Positions 1 through 12,162 are shown, counted from the first letter of the stretch. The stretch: 64,000 nucleotides of DNA from Serratia proteamaculans (GCF_008830365.1 NZ_WBKI01000001.1:1178001-1242000), one strand, 5' to 3'. Numbers and translations are program-made. Notes: generated by a model not told the origin, from the sequence alone.

Positions 1-74
1 ATTTTCGTCAGGATTTAAGCGTGGATTTGCACATCGCCCCGCCGCTGCACGTCATTCATCAGAAGACCGCCTGA
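1..74 (+). CDS. C-terminal end of an unidentified protein (partial)
   Basis: An open frame enters from the left edge (codon phase starting at base 3) and stops at TGA 72-74, giving 23 residues that end in HVIHQKTA. It is followed by a hairpin and then by the convergent DUF1304 gene, which fits the end of a real plus-strand gene. Too little is present to name the protein. Function unknown. Confidence 0.4.
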   Translation, partial: FRQDLSVDLHIAPPLHVIHQKTA

Positions 75-81
75 CCGCTTT

Positions 82-102
82 CCCGCCGCCGTCAACGGCG
101 GG
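82..102. terminator. GC-rich hairpin between convergent genes
   Basis: CCCGCCG (82-88) pairs with CGGCGGG (96-102) across a 7-nt loop. It lies between the stop of the partial plus-strand gene and the stop of the minus-strand DUF1304 gene. It has no clear T tract on either side, so it may be a weak or Rho-assisted bidirectional terminator. Confidence 0.4.
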
Positions 103-456
103 CTAATGCGCCCAAAGGACCACCACCAGCCCCACTAACGCGGGCAGCGCCTGCACCCTGAGGATTTTACGGCTGGCCGTCAGCCCGCCAAACACGCCCG
201 CCACCAGCACACAGCCGAGGAAGAACAGCTGCACCGTCGGATCGTTGCGCCAGACACCCCAGGCCAGTCCTGCCGCCAGAAAACCGTTATACAGCCCCTG
301 ATTGGCTGCCAGCACCCGCGTTGCCGCAGCAAACTCTGCGGTGGTAGCAAACACTCGCCTGCCAGTAGGTTTCTGCCAAAGGAACATTTCCAGGATCAGG
401 ATATACAAATGGATCGCGGCAATTAACAACACGATTATATTAGAAAGAATTATCAT
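103..456 (-). CDS. DUF1304 family small integral membrane protein
   Basis: A 117-aa hydrophobic protein with about four predicted membrane segments. The first is residues 2-24 and the others lie in the C-terminal two thirds, with short polar loops (KPTGRRVF, WRNDP, ASRKILR). The pattern, an N-terminal helix ending in EMFLW followed by a TRVLAANQGLYNGFLAAG block, is that of the DUF1304 family, whose function is not known. The first ATG is used. No good Shine-Dalgarno precedes it (an A-rich run only), so the start is less certain than the frame. It is monocistronic and converges with the partial gene at the left edge. Confidence 0.85.
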   Translation of the reverse strand: MIILSNIIVLLIAAIHLYILILEMFLWQKPTGRRVFATTAEFAAATRVLAANQGLYNGFLAAGLAWGVWRNDPTVQLFFLGCVLVAGVFGGLTASRKILRVQALPALVGLVVVLWAH

Positions 457-531
457 TTTTTTTACGGGGTTAATCTGGGATTAGGTTTAACCAGTATAAC
501 CGCACTCAGAATATTGCGAATAATTCGGCAT

Positions 532-558
532 AAAAAAACCCGCCGTAGCGGGTTTATT
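532..558 (-). terminator. Rho-independent terminator of the 33-aa membrane peptide gene
   Basis: Perfect 8-bp stem AAACCCGC (536-543) / GCGGGTTT (548-555) with loop CGTA. Read on the minus strand it is followed by a run of seven T residues, and it lies 17 bases downstream of the small ORF stop at 575. Confidence 0.85.
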
Positions 559-574
559 GCATAATCATTCAGAG

Positions 575-676
575 TTAGTTTAGTGCGACAACCAACATGG
601 CTGCGATGGTGATCCAAAACGCCGCCGTTGCAATAACAACATGGGATAATCTTGCACGATAGAGTACTTGGCTCAT
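575..676 (-). CDS. Small single-pass membrane protein (33 aa)
   Basis: A 33-codon ORF starting MSQVLYRARL and ending MLVVALN. Residues 12-32 form one hydrophobic helix after a short basic N-terminus, giving a likely N-in membrane peptide. A GAGG Shine-Dalgarno sits about 6 bases before the ATG, and a strong terminator follows the stop, so the ORF has its own transcription-unit signals. It belongs to the class of enterobacterial membrane peptides such as YnhF and YoaK, but I cannot match it to a named one. Function unknown. Confidence 0.7.
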   Translation of the reverse strand: MSQVLYRARLSHVVIATAAFWITIAAMLVVALN

Positions 677-882
677 AATGACCTCACAGGCTTCTGACTA
701 GCGGTGGCAACATCACTTCTTGATGATTTATCTTAATCCACTGCTCCGACCTTTTATTTGCGCCAGATCACTATTTACCAGATAAACTATATTTACGCCA
801 AAACATGGAATTTCGATCACATTAATTTAACGTTAATAGAGCGAAATGAATAAAACCATTAGTTTGTTATAGCCTGATGATA

Positions 883-1824
883 TCAAACATCGCTCCAGGG
901 CAGGCGGGGTGCGGTCATACGTTGACCATAATAGCCGCTAACTTCGGGAAAACGTGTATTCCCCTGTTCCCAGTCACGTTGCGCCTGAGTAATCTCCTGC
1001 TTGTTGTGACCGACAAAGTTCCACCAAATGAGAATCTCTTCGTTTAAAGGTAGTCCGCCGATTAATAATGCACGGCTGCCCTTCCTGGCATGTAACTCGA
1101 TACGGTTAAGATTCCTACCTAAATAGGCAAACTCATCAGGTGAAAATTTTTCATCATTAACCTCAAATGCACCAATAAGGGGCAAAAATCCTATTTCAAA
1201 GTCCTCTCGCAGAGGTAATTGCAAATAGCCATCGGCTAGCCATTCCAAATCAATGGCGATTAAAGGCGAAAGAGTGAACACCGGGGAACGATATTTTTCA
1301 AACTCGCCCACCAACAAAGTGTGCCTGACCCCATCGCGTTGCCAGCACGGCAAATCAGGATAATGATCGAAGCGTGGTGCCATATTGGCATGTTCGGCAG
1401 GTAACGCGATCCACAATTGCGCGGCGTGTAAACGCCGCTGTTCGCCCGTTGACTGCTCGGTATGCGCGATACCCTGCCCTGCAGTCATCAGATTGACCTG
1501 CCCGGGACGTATCACCTGTTCACTGCCCAGGCTGTCACGGTGTAGCACTTCACCTTCAATCATCCAGGTAAAGGTTTGCAGGCCGATATGCGGATGCGGC
1601 CCGACGTCCATCCCCTGCGAGGAGCCACTGAATACCGACGGACCGGCATGGTCGAGAAAGCACCAGGCCCCCACGGTACGGCGTTCACGGGTAGGCAAGG
1701 CCCGATTGATCTCAATGCCGCCGACTTCGGCGTTGCGTACGGCAATGCGTTGGATCTGACGGATGCCGTCAACCACAGGACAATCACGGGAAGATGAAGT
1801 ATGAGTTGGGCGGGAATTGCTCAT
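883..1824 (-). CDS. Pirin family protein (YhhW/YhaK-type bicupin)
   Basis: A 313-aa pirin-like bicupin. The N-terminal cupin carries the metal-site pattern GPHPHIGLQTFTWMIEGEVLHRD and later GQGIAHTEQS (two His, a third His and a Glu), as in Fe/Ni-binding pirins and quercetinase-like YhhW. The C-terminal half is the degenerate second cupin. Expected role: cytosolic metalloprotein, possibly a dioxygenase or redox-responsive regulator; the substrate is unknown. The frame is open further upstream, but the ATG at 1824 (MSNSRPTHTSS) has a good GGAGG about 9 bases ahead and fits family length, so it is preferred. It appears monocistronic. Confidence 0.88.
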   Translation of the reverse strand: MSNSRPTHTSSSRDCPVVDGIRQIQRIAVRNAEVGGIEINRALPTRERRTVGAWCFLDHAGPSVFSGSSQGMDVGPHPHIGLQTFTWMIEGEVLHRDSLGSEQVIRPGQVNLMTAGQGIAHTEQSTGEQRRLHAAQLWIALPAEHANMAPRFDHYPDLPCWQRDGVRHTLLVGEFEKYRSPVFTLSPLIAIDLEWLADGYLQLPLREDFEIGFLPLIGAFEVNDEKFSPDEFAYLGRNLNRIELHARKGSRALLIGGLPLNEEILIWWNFVGHNKQEITQAQRDWEQGNTRFPEVSGYYGQRMTAPRLPWSDV

Positions 1825-1930
1825 GATAAAACGCCTCCAGAACGTCACACAGATGAGTGAGTAACCGGACGCCAGCTTACCATGAGCCGGCGGCCAGAAC
1901 GTAACCTGGGTGGTATGGGTGATATGAGCG

Positions 1931-2095
1931 CTAAGATGCCTTGATATAGCAGCCTTTGATATCGACTTCATCGCGCGCATGCTTCAGATCGGAGAAGTAA
2001 GTCACACCAAAGAGTATTGATACCACTAACAACACGGAAACCAGTAAGCCGATAACGGCCAGCAGTTTGGTTTCATCGTGGAGATTGTGCTCCAT
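1931..2095 (-). CDS. Small membrane protein (54 aa), hypothetical
   Basis: ATG at 2095 follows AGGGGATAAA, a good Shine-Dalgarno, giving 54 aa (start MEHNLHDETK). Residues 10-33 form one strongly hydrophobic helix (LLAVIGLLVSVLLVVSILFG). It is followed by a charged tail, SDLKHARDEVD, and a short end containing a Cys. No family recognised. It lies 23 bases downstream of another small membrane ORF on the same strand (2119-2259), so the two may be co-expressed. Confidence 0.55.
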   Translation of the reverse strand: MEHNLHDETKLLAVIGLLVSVLLVVSILFGVTYFSDLKHARDEVDIKGCYIKAS

Positions 2096-2118
2096 TTTAT
2101 CCCCTGTATTGAAAGACG

Positions 2119-2259
2119 TCATGTCAGCCACAGCGTGACTGACAGTGTAAAGATGATCAGGGAGCAGGACGCTATCGCCAGCACAATGACAGCAAATTGC
2201 GCGTCTCCCAAAGTTTCACGGTAGTTTTTATCTTGTGAGGTATTACGTTGTTGTTTCAC
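2119..2259 (-). CDS. Possible small membrane protein (46 aa), GTG start
   Basis: A 46-codon ORF starting at GTG 2259 (KQQRNTSQDKNYRETLGDAQ) with a hydrophobic segment (residues about 22-44) at the C-terminus. It is immediately upstream of the 54-aa membrane protein gene. The polar N-terminus plus C-terminal helix suggests a tail-anchored topology. The Shine-Dalgarno is weak (AAGATAG region) and the start is not ATG, so the call rests on composition and context. Function unknown. Confidence 0.4.
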   Translation of the reverse strand: MKQQRNTSQDKNYRETLGDAQFAVIVLAIASCSLIIFTLSVTLWLT

Positions 2260-2502
2260 AGAATCTATCTTAACTCATCACGCGTTAACGTTTTTGTGAG
2301 GGGTGATTGATAAAAAGCCCGCCATTGCAGGTTTGTCAGATTCCGCGCCCAATGCCGCTCAGACCTCAAGAGTGGCAAGACGCTATCAACTTTCCTCGCC
2401 AGGGTCAATATTCTCCCCTGACTGATGCGGCGAAGAACAGGAAGCATTCTCAAAACTTATTAAAACAATAAAATAATTAGACCAACTTATAGCAAATGGC
2501 AT

Positions 2503-2532
2503 AAAAAAGCCCGACCAGAGATCCGGTCAGGC
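2503..2532 (-). terminator. Terminator of kbp
   Basis: On the minus strand a stem GCC-GACC / GGTC-GGC (one mismatch) closes a short loop and is followed by TTTTTT. It lies just after the kbp stop at 2547. Confidence 0.8.
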
Positions 2533-2546
2533 AGAATGTGTCGCGG

Positions 2547-2993
2547 TTACTGTGGAATACGCAGTACCTGCCCTGGGTAGATTTTGTCCGGGCTGGACAA
2601 CATTGGCTTGTTCGCTTCGAAAATCTTGTTGTACAGATTGGCATTACCATACACTTCTTTCGAAACAGCGCTCAGGGTATCGCCCTTCTTCACGGTATAG
2701 AAACGACTTTCTGCGGCAGCTTGTTCAACCGTCACCTTGTCTTCCACACCGCTGATGCCGGCGACATTTCCTACGGCCACCAGGATCTTCTCTTTCAGTT
2801 CCTGGCTGACTGCGTCACCGGTCACCACGGCTTTACCGTCAACCACCTGCACATCAACCTTATCAATACCCGGCAGACCGGTCTTATTGAGGTGGTCCTT
2901 CAGTTTGGCGCTTTGATCTTCGGCAGTCGCATTGCCGGTCACTGTGTCCCACAGCTTTTCGCCCGCTTCTTTGACGAAGTTAAACAAACCCAT
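2547..2993 (-). CDS. kbp: Potassium-binding protein Kbp (BON-LysM)
   Basis: 148 aa, closely similar to E. coli Kbp (YgaU) as I know it: it starts [16 protein letters not shown] and ends [12 protein letters not shown]. Residues about 25-90 are a BON domain ([25 protein letters not shown]). Residues about 97-146 are a LysM domain ([20 protein letters not shown]). In E. coli the protein is a cytoplasmic K+ sensor with highly selective K+ binding. The start at 2993 is preferred over an in-frame GTG two codons upstream, because AAAGGAG sits 6 bases before this ATG. It is monocistronic with its own terminator. Confidence 0.95.
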   Translation of the reverse strand: MGLFNFVKEAGEKLWDTVTGNATAEDQSAKLKDHLNKTGLPGIDKVDVQVVDGKAVVTGDAVSQELKEKILVAVGNVAGISGVEDKVTVEQAAAESRFYTVKKGDTLSAVSKEVYGNANLYNKIFEANKPMLSSPDKIYPGQVLRIPQ

Positions 2994-3219
2994 ATTCACT
3001 CCTTTCGATGGTTACAATGTTGCGTTGACTTAAGGCTTGTTAAGCTTAGCACTGCAAGAGGGATATTCAATTGGCCCTGCGGTTTTAAGCGGTTAGAGTA
3101 ATCCGAAAGTGCCACATTTAGTTGCCAAACTGTCCAGTTGCACCTGCCCGGCATGAAACAATCGCCGACTTTACCTACAATATAGGTATGGAAGGATTGG
3201 GTGAAGGACATGAGACGCA

Positions 3220-3411
3220 ATGTACGCCTTGGTGATGTTTGTCTGTTATCTGGATGGCGGCTGTGCCGATATCGTAGTTGACGTACTGCGCGATGAACGC
3301 CAGTGTCTGATCAGCATGAAGGAACAGAACCTGCGCCATGCCGGTTGTTTTCCGTTTGAGGATTTTATCGACGGCTTCTGGTTGCCTGCCAACGAATATG
3401 CGCCGATGTAA
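3220..3411 (+). CDS. yebW: YebW family protein (DUF1482)
   Basis: A 63-aa protein clearly homologous to E. coli YebW: same length, shared (M)xALVxFVCYLDGGC-DIVVDV start, QCLxSM and GGCFP/GCFPFEDFIDGFW motifs. Three or four Cys residues are conserved. Function unknown in any species. The GAG of the leader lies close to the ATG. The yebV gene that precedes yebW in E. coli is not visible here. Confidence 0.88.
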   Translation: MYALVMFVCYLDGGCADIVVDVLRDERQCLISMKEQNLRHAGCFPFEDFIDGFWLPANEYAPM

Positions 3412-3541
3412 ACTATCGAACAAATTTCCCGCTACTTTCCTCTGAGGAATTTCTGAATTCACCGGAAAACAGGTCTGCCTACAATGCTTTATGCCGTCAG
3501 TTTGCTAAATTGCTTCACCCGAACGATATGGAGACGGCGTG

Positions 3542-3766
3542 ATGCCCGTATCTACCCTCTCAAACGAACATTATGAAACCCTGTTACGCGACGTCAGCCT
3601 GGTGGTCGGCGGCGCAGTGATCCAACTGATCAATCTCAATAAAAAAATTTCTGGCAATAATATTCTGGCCCATTTGGTTAACGAGATTGAGCATGAGACC
3701 AATCAGCAGCGCTTTGCCACCTTGCGCTCCGCCATTGAGGTGATGGGGCAAGCCCCGAAAGGATAG
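3542..3766 (+). CDS. YmgB/AriR-like biofilm and acid-resistance regulator family protein
   Basis: A 74-aa, mainly alpha-helical protein. The block SLVVGGAVIQLINLNKKISGNNILAHLVNEIEHETN followed by LRSAIEVM resembles the helical dimer core of the YmgB/AriR/YcgZ group, including the NNxxxxLxxxIE pattern. Members in E. coli act as connectors of the Rcs and blue-light pathways controlling biofilm matrix and acid resistance. ATG 3542 is preferred over the overlapping GTG 3539; GGAG lies about 8 bases upstream. It is monocistronic and ends at a shared bidirectional terminator. Family assignment is by pattern only. Confidence 0.65.
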   Translation: MPVSTLSNEHYETLLRDVSLVVGGAVIQLINLNKKISGNNILAHLVNEIEHETNQQRFATLRSAIEVMGQAPKG

Positions 3767-3784
3767 CGGCCCCAATAATAGAAA

Positions 3785-3806
3785 AGGCAGAGCTCACGCT
3801 CTGCCT
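3785..3806. terminator. Bidirectional terminator between the AriR-like gene and the porin gene
   Basis: Perfect 9-bp stem AGGCAGAGC (3785-3793) / GCTCTGCCT (3798-3806) with a 4-nt loop. It is followed by TTTT on the minus strand (porin side). Confidence 0.8.
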
Positions 3807-3854
3807 GATTACCTTTTGGTTCCCGACACAGGAAGAAGGTAATAGCGTTGAAAC

Positions 3855-4937
3855 TTAGAAACGGTAGGTCAAGTTCACTGCCACAATATCATCGGTGCTC
3901 AGTTTCAACTTGTTATCGTCGTTCAACTGGTTGATTTTGTAGTCAACATAGGTGTACATGTTTTTGTTGAAGTAGTAAGTCGCCCCCACTTCCACGTATT
4001 TCACCAGATCGACATCACCAATCCCTTCGATATCCTTGCCTTTGGACTGCACGTAGGCCAGAGAAGGACGCAGACCGTTCTCAAACTGGTACTGAGCCAC
4101 CATTTCGAAGTTCTGCGTTTTGTTGGCGAAACCAGACACGCCATTGCCGCTGATTGGCGTCATGTTACGTGTATCGGCATACATGGCTGCCAGGTAAACC
4201 TGGTTGGCATCATACTTAATTGCCGTGGTCCAGGCTGTTGCACTGTCGCCTTTGCCGTAAGCCAATTCTTTTTGTGCACTGGTGCGGTTGGAGTCAGAGA
4301 ACGCCGCCGCTACGCCGATGCCGGAGCCGCCGATGTCCTGATAATCCAGGGACATACCATAACCGTCACCGTTTTGTTTGGTCACGCCACGACCGTCACC
4401 ATCGTTTTTACCCTGGTACTGCAACGCAACACTCAGACCTTCAACCAGGCCGAAGAAATCACGGTTACGGTAAGTTGCCAGGCCGTTGGAACGTGCGGTC
4501 ATGTAGTTGTCGGTGTAGCTATAGGAGTCACCGCCGAATTCCGGCAGCATGTCGGTATAGGATTCCGGGTCGTACACAACGCCGTAGTTACGGCCGTAAT
4601 CGAATGAACCGTAGTCGGCGAATTTCAGGCCGGCAAAGCCCAGACGGGTTTTAGTGCCCGCGGTACCCTGCGCTTCGTCGTGGTTGGCCTGAACGTTGTA
4701 TTCCCACTGGCCATAACCGGTCAGTTGGTCATTGATTTGCGTTTCGCCTTTAAAACCGAAACGGACATAAGTCTTGTCGCCGTCTTCGGATTTATCATCG
4801 CTGAAAACATGTTTGGCCGCTACACGACCATACAGGTCGAGTTTATTGCCATCTTTATTATAAATTTCAGCCGCGTTGGCAAAGGAGGTCATTGCCCCGA
4901 GGGCAATAGCTAAGGCTAATACACTGCGTTTCATCAT
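3855..4937 (-). CDS. General outer-membrane porin, OmpC/OmpF family
   Basis: 360 aa. A Sec signal peptide (residues 1-22, ending FANA) precedes the mature start [16 protein letters not shown], the hallmark of enterobacterial trimeric porins. The eyelet loop 3 carries PEFGG (132-136) and the chain ends with YRF, the C-terminal Phe needed for BAM recognition. It should form a 16-stranded trimeric channel for small hydrophilic solutes, antibiotics included. Assigning it to ompC versus ompF is not possible by eye. The double ATG start matches E. coli OmpF (MMKR). It is monocistronic behind a 650-base AT-rich control region. Confidence 0.95.
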   Translation of the reverse strand: MMKRSVLALAIALGAMTSFANAAEIYNKDGNKLDLYGRVAAKHVFSDDKSEDGDKTYVRFGFKGETQINDQLTGYGQWEYNVQANHDEAQGTAGTKTRLGFAGLKFADYGSFDYGRNYGVVYDPESYTDMLPEFGGDSYSYTDNYMTARSNGLATYRNRDFFGLVEGLSVALQYQGKNDGDGRGVTKQNGDGYGMSLDYQDIGGSGIGVAAAFSDSNRTSAQKELAYGKGDSATAWTTAIKYDANQVYLAAMYADTRNMTPISGNGVSGFANKTQNFEMVAQYQFENGLRPSLAYVQSKGKDIEGIGDVDLVKYVEVGATYYFNKNMYTYVDYKINQLNDDNKLKLSTDDIVAVNLTYRF

Positions 4938-4974
4938 TTATTTTCCTAGATATTATAATTTTTAATTCCTGCCC

Positions 4975-5005
4975 ATCACGCCCAATTTATGGTTTGGGCT
5001 GTGAT
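4975..5005 (-). other. Hairpin in the porin 5' leader
   Basis: ATCAC-GCCCAA pairs with TTGGGC-T-GTGAT (11 bp with one bulged base, 8-nt loop), 38-68 bases before the porin ATG. It is probably within the 5' untranslated region, where it could affect mRNA stability or sRNA access. No T tract follows it. Confidence 0.4.
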
Positions 5006-5211
5006 CTTTATCATTTAGCGTTTTATGAGCGCCCCTAATAAAGGAGCCATGTGACATTAGCATCATGAATCGTAACTTAAAATAAAAAAGTTCATAAAAC
5101 ACCGTGGATAAAGCATGTTTATTTGTAACCAAATATTACAATAGCGAAAACAATCAAACTATTGATTTTAATTATATTTTTTCACATAAGTTATAACCAT
5201 ATTGGTGCAGA

Positions 5212-5226
5212 GCACTAATATGGTGC
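5212..5226. promoter_or_regulatory. NtrC-like binding site upstream of the porin
   Basis: GCACTAATATGGTGC, flanked by a second GGTGC (5204-5208), matches the known NtrC enhancer pattern (GCAC-N7-GGTGC, as in the glnA promoter). No sigma-54 promoter was found near it, so the match may be fortuitous or act on another start. Confidence 0.35.
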
Positions 5227-5523
5227 AATTTAGTTTCTTTTTGTATGCTTTCCATTCGTTTCATAAATATCATGAAACTTAGCATGGTTACTAATAACGT
5301 TACTTATTTCACATTTTTATCTGAGTAAAGTCGCGCCGGTCATTTAGGACATTTACCCGTGTTTTAAGCCAAGCTTTTACCGCTTCGAATAATTAATCGG
5401 AGTCAAACCATCAAAAAGAGGTTTTGCGAAGGTGAAAGGTGAAAAAATAAAAAACATTGAACAGCGTAATATAAAGAAGGGGAAATAAGTGGAATGGGCA
5501 GCATGATACACCGTCGTTATTTA

Positions 5524-5550
5524 AGGTTGTAGCCAACATCACTACAACCT
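5524..5550 (-). terminator. Hairpin downstream of astE
   Basis: Perfect 9-bp inverted repeat AGGTTGTAG (5524-5532) / CTACAACCT (5542-5550), 40 bases past the astE stop. It lacks a T tract, so it is a possible operon-end structure rather than a certain terminator. Confidence 0.45.
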
Positions 5551-5590
5551 CAAACACAGCAAGTATAAAAACGTATTTAGGAAGAACGAC

Positions 5591-6574
5591 TCAATACAGC
5601 GTGCTGCGTGGCGCTTCGATCAGCACCATACCGGCACGCAACCCAAGTGCAACGCCAGGGTTAGGGAACAATATCCACTCACTGGCATGCTGTACCCGGT
5701 ACTCTTCTCCCGGTTGCTCACACAATAGCGTGCCCTGCTTCAGCTCGGTAAAGTTGGCAGTATCATCACTGAGATGCAGCCTGAAGTCTTCACTACGCTT
5801 GATCAGCGAGCGCTCAACGCGGAATAGCCGCAATGTATCCCCCGCTCGTTGCGGTAAAGGCTCATTACTCACCGCCGTCTGTAACGCACGGTTAATGGCG
5901 GCAAACTGCTGCAGATCGTTGCTGCCAAACGGCCTCGCCTTGCCCAGTTCCAGCGTGCAGCTGGCAGCGCCGGCATGCTCACTGGAGAAATGGCTGAAAG
6001 TGCCGCCCGGTGCACTGTGGATCACCAGGGCATCCAGTTCGGCGGCATCCAACAAGGCCAGCATCTCGGCACTGTAAGGCCGCGTCTGGAAAGGCAAAAT
6101 ACCAAAGCGCGGCAGGCGCGAATCACGGATCGCCGTATGCAGATCATAATGGAAACGTGCAGCGTCCTCATCGGCGAAAAACTCCGCGATCGCCTGCTCC
6201 AGTTGCTGTGCCCGCGCGGTTTCACCACTATGGTCAAAATCACGATACCGGCCGCCAAACATCCGGTTCATATCACTGTGCAAATAACGCTTACCGGCAC
6301 GCATCGCCGCCGGGTTGCCCAGCACCACCAGCAGCCTAACCGCTAAGGTTCGGCTACCGCTGAGCAGATCATTGACCAACTGATTCAGCAGCTCAATGGG
6401 GGCAGTTTCATTACCGTGGATACCCGCTGACAGCACTACCGCCTGGCGGTAATCCTGCTGTGGGGTGATCTCCAGCAGGCCTTCCCCCAGCCAGTGCCAG
6501 TGCAAATTCGCGTTCTCGCCCTGTTGCTCAATCGGGACCTGTCCCGCCAGCGTCAGTGCCAACAAATCAAACAT
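5591..6574 (-). CDS. astE: Succinylglutamate desuccinylase AstE
   Basis: 327 aa, M14-type zinc carboxypeptidase fold of the AstE/AspA family. It hydrolyses N2-succinylglutamate to succinate and glutamate, the last step of the arginine succinyltransferase (AST) pathway. Zinc ligands are visible: GIHGNE (His53, Glu56) and DLHTA (His146). It is the last gene of astCADBE: astB ends 11 bases upstream. Length and full colinearity with the family give high confidence. Confidence 0.96.
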   Translation of the reverse strand: MFDLLALTLAGQVPIEQQGENANLHWHWLGEGLLEITPQQDYRQAVVLSAGIHGNETAPIELLNQLVNDLLSGSRTLAVRLLVVLGNPAAMRAGKRYLHSDMNRMFGGRYRDFDHSGETARAQQLEQAIAEFFADEDAARFHYDLHTAIRDSRLPRFGILPFQTRPYSAEMLALLDAAELDALVIHSAPGGTFSHFSSEHAGAASCTLELGKARPFGSNDLQQFAAINRALQTAVSNEPLPQRAGDTLRLFRVERSLIKRSEDFRLHLSDDTANFTELKQGTLLCEQPGEEYRVQHASEWILFPNPGVALGLRAGMVLIEAPRSTLY

Positions 6575-6585
6575 GGTGGCTCCGC

Positions 6586-7926
6586 CTATTGTTGGAAAGG
6601 ATAAACCGAGCCCAGCCCGAGGATGGTTGTCAGGGAATCCAGCGCTTCACGCCCTTCACGCAACAGTTGCGGATCGGCCAGGTCATTTTGCGTCAGGCGA
6701 TCGCGGTAATAGCGATCGACCCATTCATTGAGCGTGACGAACAGGCTATCGTTCATCATCACGCGCGGATTCACCGCCCGCAGTTCCTGCTCATTCAGCG
6801 CCACACGCAGTCGCAAACAGGCAGGCCCGCCGCCGTTGCGCATGCTCTCACGCAGATCGAATACCTTGATTTCATCAATTGGCCCGCCGCCGGACACCAT
6901 CTCACTCAGATAGCTCCAGACGCCGCTGTGCTGGCGCGACTCTTCGGGTACCACGATCATCATCTTGCCATTTGGCTTGGTCAAGATCTGGCTGTTGAAC
7001 AGATAGGTTGCTACCGCATCCGCCACGGATACCCGCGCCGTCGGCACTTCAATCGCCACCAGTTCGGTGTCCAGCGTCGCCATCTTGCGGCGCACTTCAT
7101 TCAACGCCTGCTGCTGGCGATAAAAAGCCTGCTGATGATGGAACAGCACGTTCTGGTTGCTGACGGCAATCACGTCGTTATGGAACACGCCCTGATCGAT
7201 CACCTCCGGGTTCTGCTGCACAAACACCGTATGCTGCTCGTCCAATTGATGCAGACGGGCAATCGCCTCCCCGGCCTCACGCGTCTGACGCGCCGGATAA
7301 CGCGTTGGGGCAATTTCACCCCCAAACTCCTGACGGCCGTAGACAAACATCTGCACGCTGCGTTTGCCGTAATCACCGCCCAGTCGGTTGTGATTAGCCG
7401 CTCCTTCGTCACCGAACAGCGCCACCTGCGGCAAGGCCTCATGATGGGCGAAATGGCGGGGATCGTTAAACATCGCTCGCAGCACGCCGGAAGTCGTCTC
7501 GACCTCAATCGCGCGATGGAATTTATTGTTCAGATTGGCGGCGGTGAAATGCACCTTGCCATCAGCGCTGTCCGCCGAAGGTGACACTGTCGCCGCATTG
7601 GCGGTCCACATGCAAGAGGCCGAGCTGAGCGCAGACAGCAGACGTGGCGACTGCTGCATCGCCTGTGCCAAAACACTTTCATCGCTGCCGCTGAAACCCA
7701 ATTTGCGCAGCATCGGCACGTGCGGGCGTTCCTGCGGCGGCAATACACCCTGCTGGAAGCCGAGGTCCGCCAGTGCCTTCATCTTCAGCAGCCCCTGTTT
7801 GGCCGCCAGTTTCGGGTTCGACACGCTATTCTGGTGCTGGGTCGAGGCCTCATTCCCAAATGACAATCCGGCGTAGTGATGCGTCAGGCCCACCAGACCA
7901 TCGAAATTGACTTCATATCCTGACAT
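6586..7926 (-). CDS. astB: N-succinylarginine dihydrolase AstB
   Basis: 446 aa, guanidino-group modifying superfamily (beta/alpha propeller). It converts N2-succinylarginine to N2-succinylornithine, two NH3 and CO2. The start [20 protein letters not shown] is typical of the family. The catalytic Cys is in the C-terminal [11 protein letters not shown] motif (about residue 370), and the E and H residues lie in IEVP and HNDV-type segments. It is the fourth gene of the operon, separated from astD by 83 bases that contain a large palindrome. Confidence 0.96.
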   Translation of the reverse strand: MSGYEVNFDGLVGLTHHYAGLSFGNEASTQHQNSVSNPKLAAKQGLLKMKALADLGFQQGVLPPQERPHVPMLRKLGFSGSDESVLAQAMQQSPRLLSALSSASCMWTANAATVSPSADSADGKVHFTAANLNNKFHRAIEVETTSGVLRAMFNDPRHFAHHEALPQVALFGDEGAANHNRLGGDYGKRSVQMFVYGRQEFGGEIAPTRYPARQTREAGEAIARLHQLDEQHTVFVQQNPEVIDQGVFHNDVIAVSNQNVLFHHQQAFYRQQQALNEVRRKMATLDTELVAIEVPTARVSVADAVATYLFNSQILTKPNGKMMIVVPEESRQHSGVWSYLSEMVSGGGPIDEIKVFDLRESMRNGGGPACLRLRVALNEQELRAVNPRVMMNDSLFVTLNEWVDRYYRDRLTQNDLADPQLLREGREALDSLTTILGLGSVYPFQQ

Positions 7927-7942
7927 GTTGTTCTCCTGGTAT

Positions 7943-7972
7943 TGTAGGGGCGCTGCATGCTGCGCCCCTACA
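7943..7972. repeat. Perfect palindromic element between astD and astB
   Basis: Eleven-base perfect arms TGTAGGGGCGC (7943-7953) and GCGCCCCTACA (7962-7972) around an 8-base loop containing GCATGC. It looks like a dispersed intergenic repeat inserted inside the operon, and in mRNA it would form a very stable hairpin just before the astB start. Copy number elsewhere cannot be seen; part of the motif (GCGCCCCTAC) recurs near 18186. Confidence 0.6.
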
Positions 7973-8009
7973 GTAATAACGCTGCGACTTGAAAGGCGAC
8001 GGGTAAAAC

Positions 8010-10516
<2,507 letters not shown>

Positions 10517-10568
10517 AATGCGAACCTCTTCTTAATCAGGCTGCGCAGGTGAAGGCGCAGCCCCTGTG

Positions 10569-11798
<1,230 letters not shown>

Positions 11799-12043
11799 TC
11801 AGCAAAGACTGAATTTTGACTGTAAGGACCGCTCCTGCCCGGATGTTCCTCCACAAAACAACAAAAACCACGCCGTCGCTGCCACTTTTCGACCGGTGAT
11901 AACTCTGCCTTTCACCGTCTATTCAGAAACAAAACTGTTACATCAAACGCGTTTTTCGCTATTTATGCCGGGTATCGGGTCCTGGAACGGGGAATAAATG
12001 TTAACGAGCAGTTAAAATACATGCCGTTTGATAAAGAGTGTAG

Positions 12044-12059
12044 AGCAGCTATCGTGCCA
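12044..12059 (-). promoter_or_regulatory. Sigma-54 promoter of the ast operon
   Basis: On the minus strand TGGCACG-N4-CTGCT matches the RpoN consensus TGGCACG-N4-TTGCW with one mismatch and exact GG-GC spacing. The predicted start is near 12033, about 250 bases before astC. In E. coli astC also uses RpoN with NtrC and ArgR. Confidence 0.85.
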
Positions 12060-12112
12060 AACTGGGATTTTCGGCGATTTTTGCGTTTTTTTACGCTAAA
12101 ACAACGGCTTAC

Positions 12113-12162
12113 AATGCATACTTATTCAATAAATATGCATTGGTAATGAATAATTGAAAAAA
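12113..12162 (-). promoter_or_regulatory. ArgR (ARG box) cluster upstream of astC
   Basis: Two 18-base ARG-box-like sequences, 12124-12141 and 12145-12162, are separated by 3 bases, the classic arrangement for an ArgR hexamer. By my count they match the palindromic consensus at 14 and 12 of 18 positions. A further overlapping match (15 of 18) lies at 12113-12130. They are 55-120 bases upstream of the sigma-54 promoter, fitting ArgR activation of arginine catabolism. Confidence 0.7.

Larger units (their letters stand above)
4938..5590. other. Long AT-rich control region between the ast operon and the porin gene
   Basis: No convincing gene in about 650 bases. It holds a bulged hairpin near the porin start (4975-5005), an NtrC-like palindrome (5212-5226), TATAAC-like promoter elements on the porin strand, and a perfect hairpin (5524-5550) after astE. 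The length and AT content fit an OmpR/EnvZ-type porin promoter region, but I cannot place OmpR sites with confidence. Confidence 0.6.

Noticed and set aside
2265-2453. 62-codon minus-strand ORF upstream of the small membrane ORFs
   Set aside because: Basic, low-complexity Arg/Leu composition, no ribosome site; nothing supports translation.
2538-3101. 187-codon plus-strand ORF opposite kbp
   Set aside because: kbp on the other strand is unmistakable and this frame has no family features.
6556-7584. 342-codon plus-strand ORF opposite astB
   Set aside because: It lies wholly antisense to a well-matched astB gene, is His/Arg-rich and has no recognisable family; typical GC-rich shadow frame.
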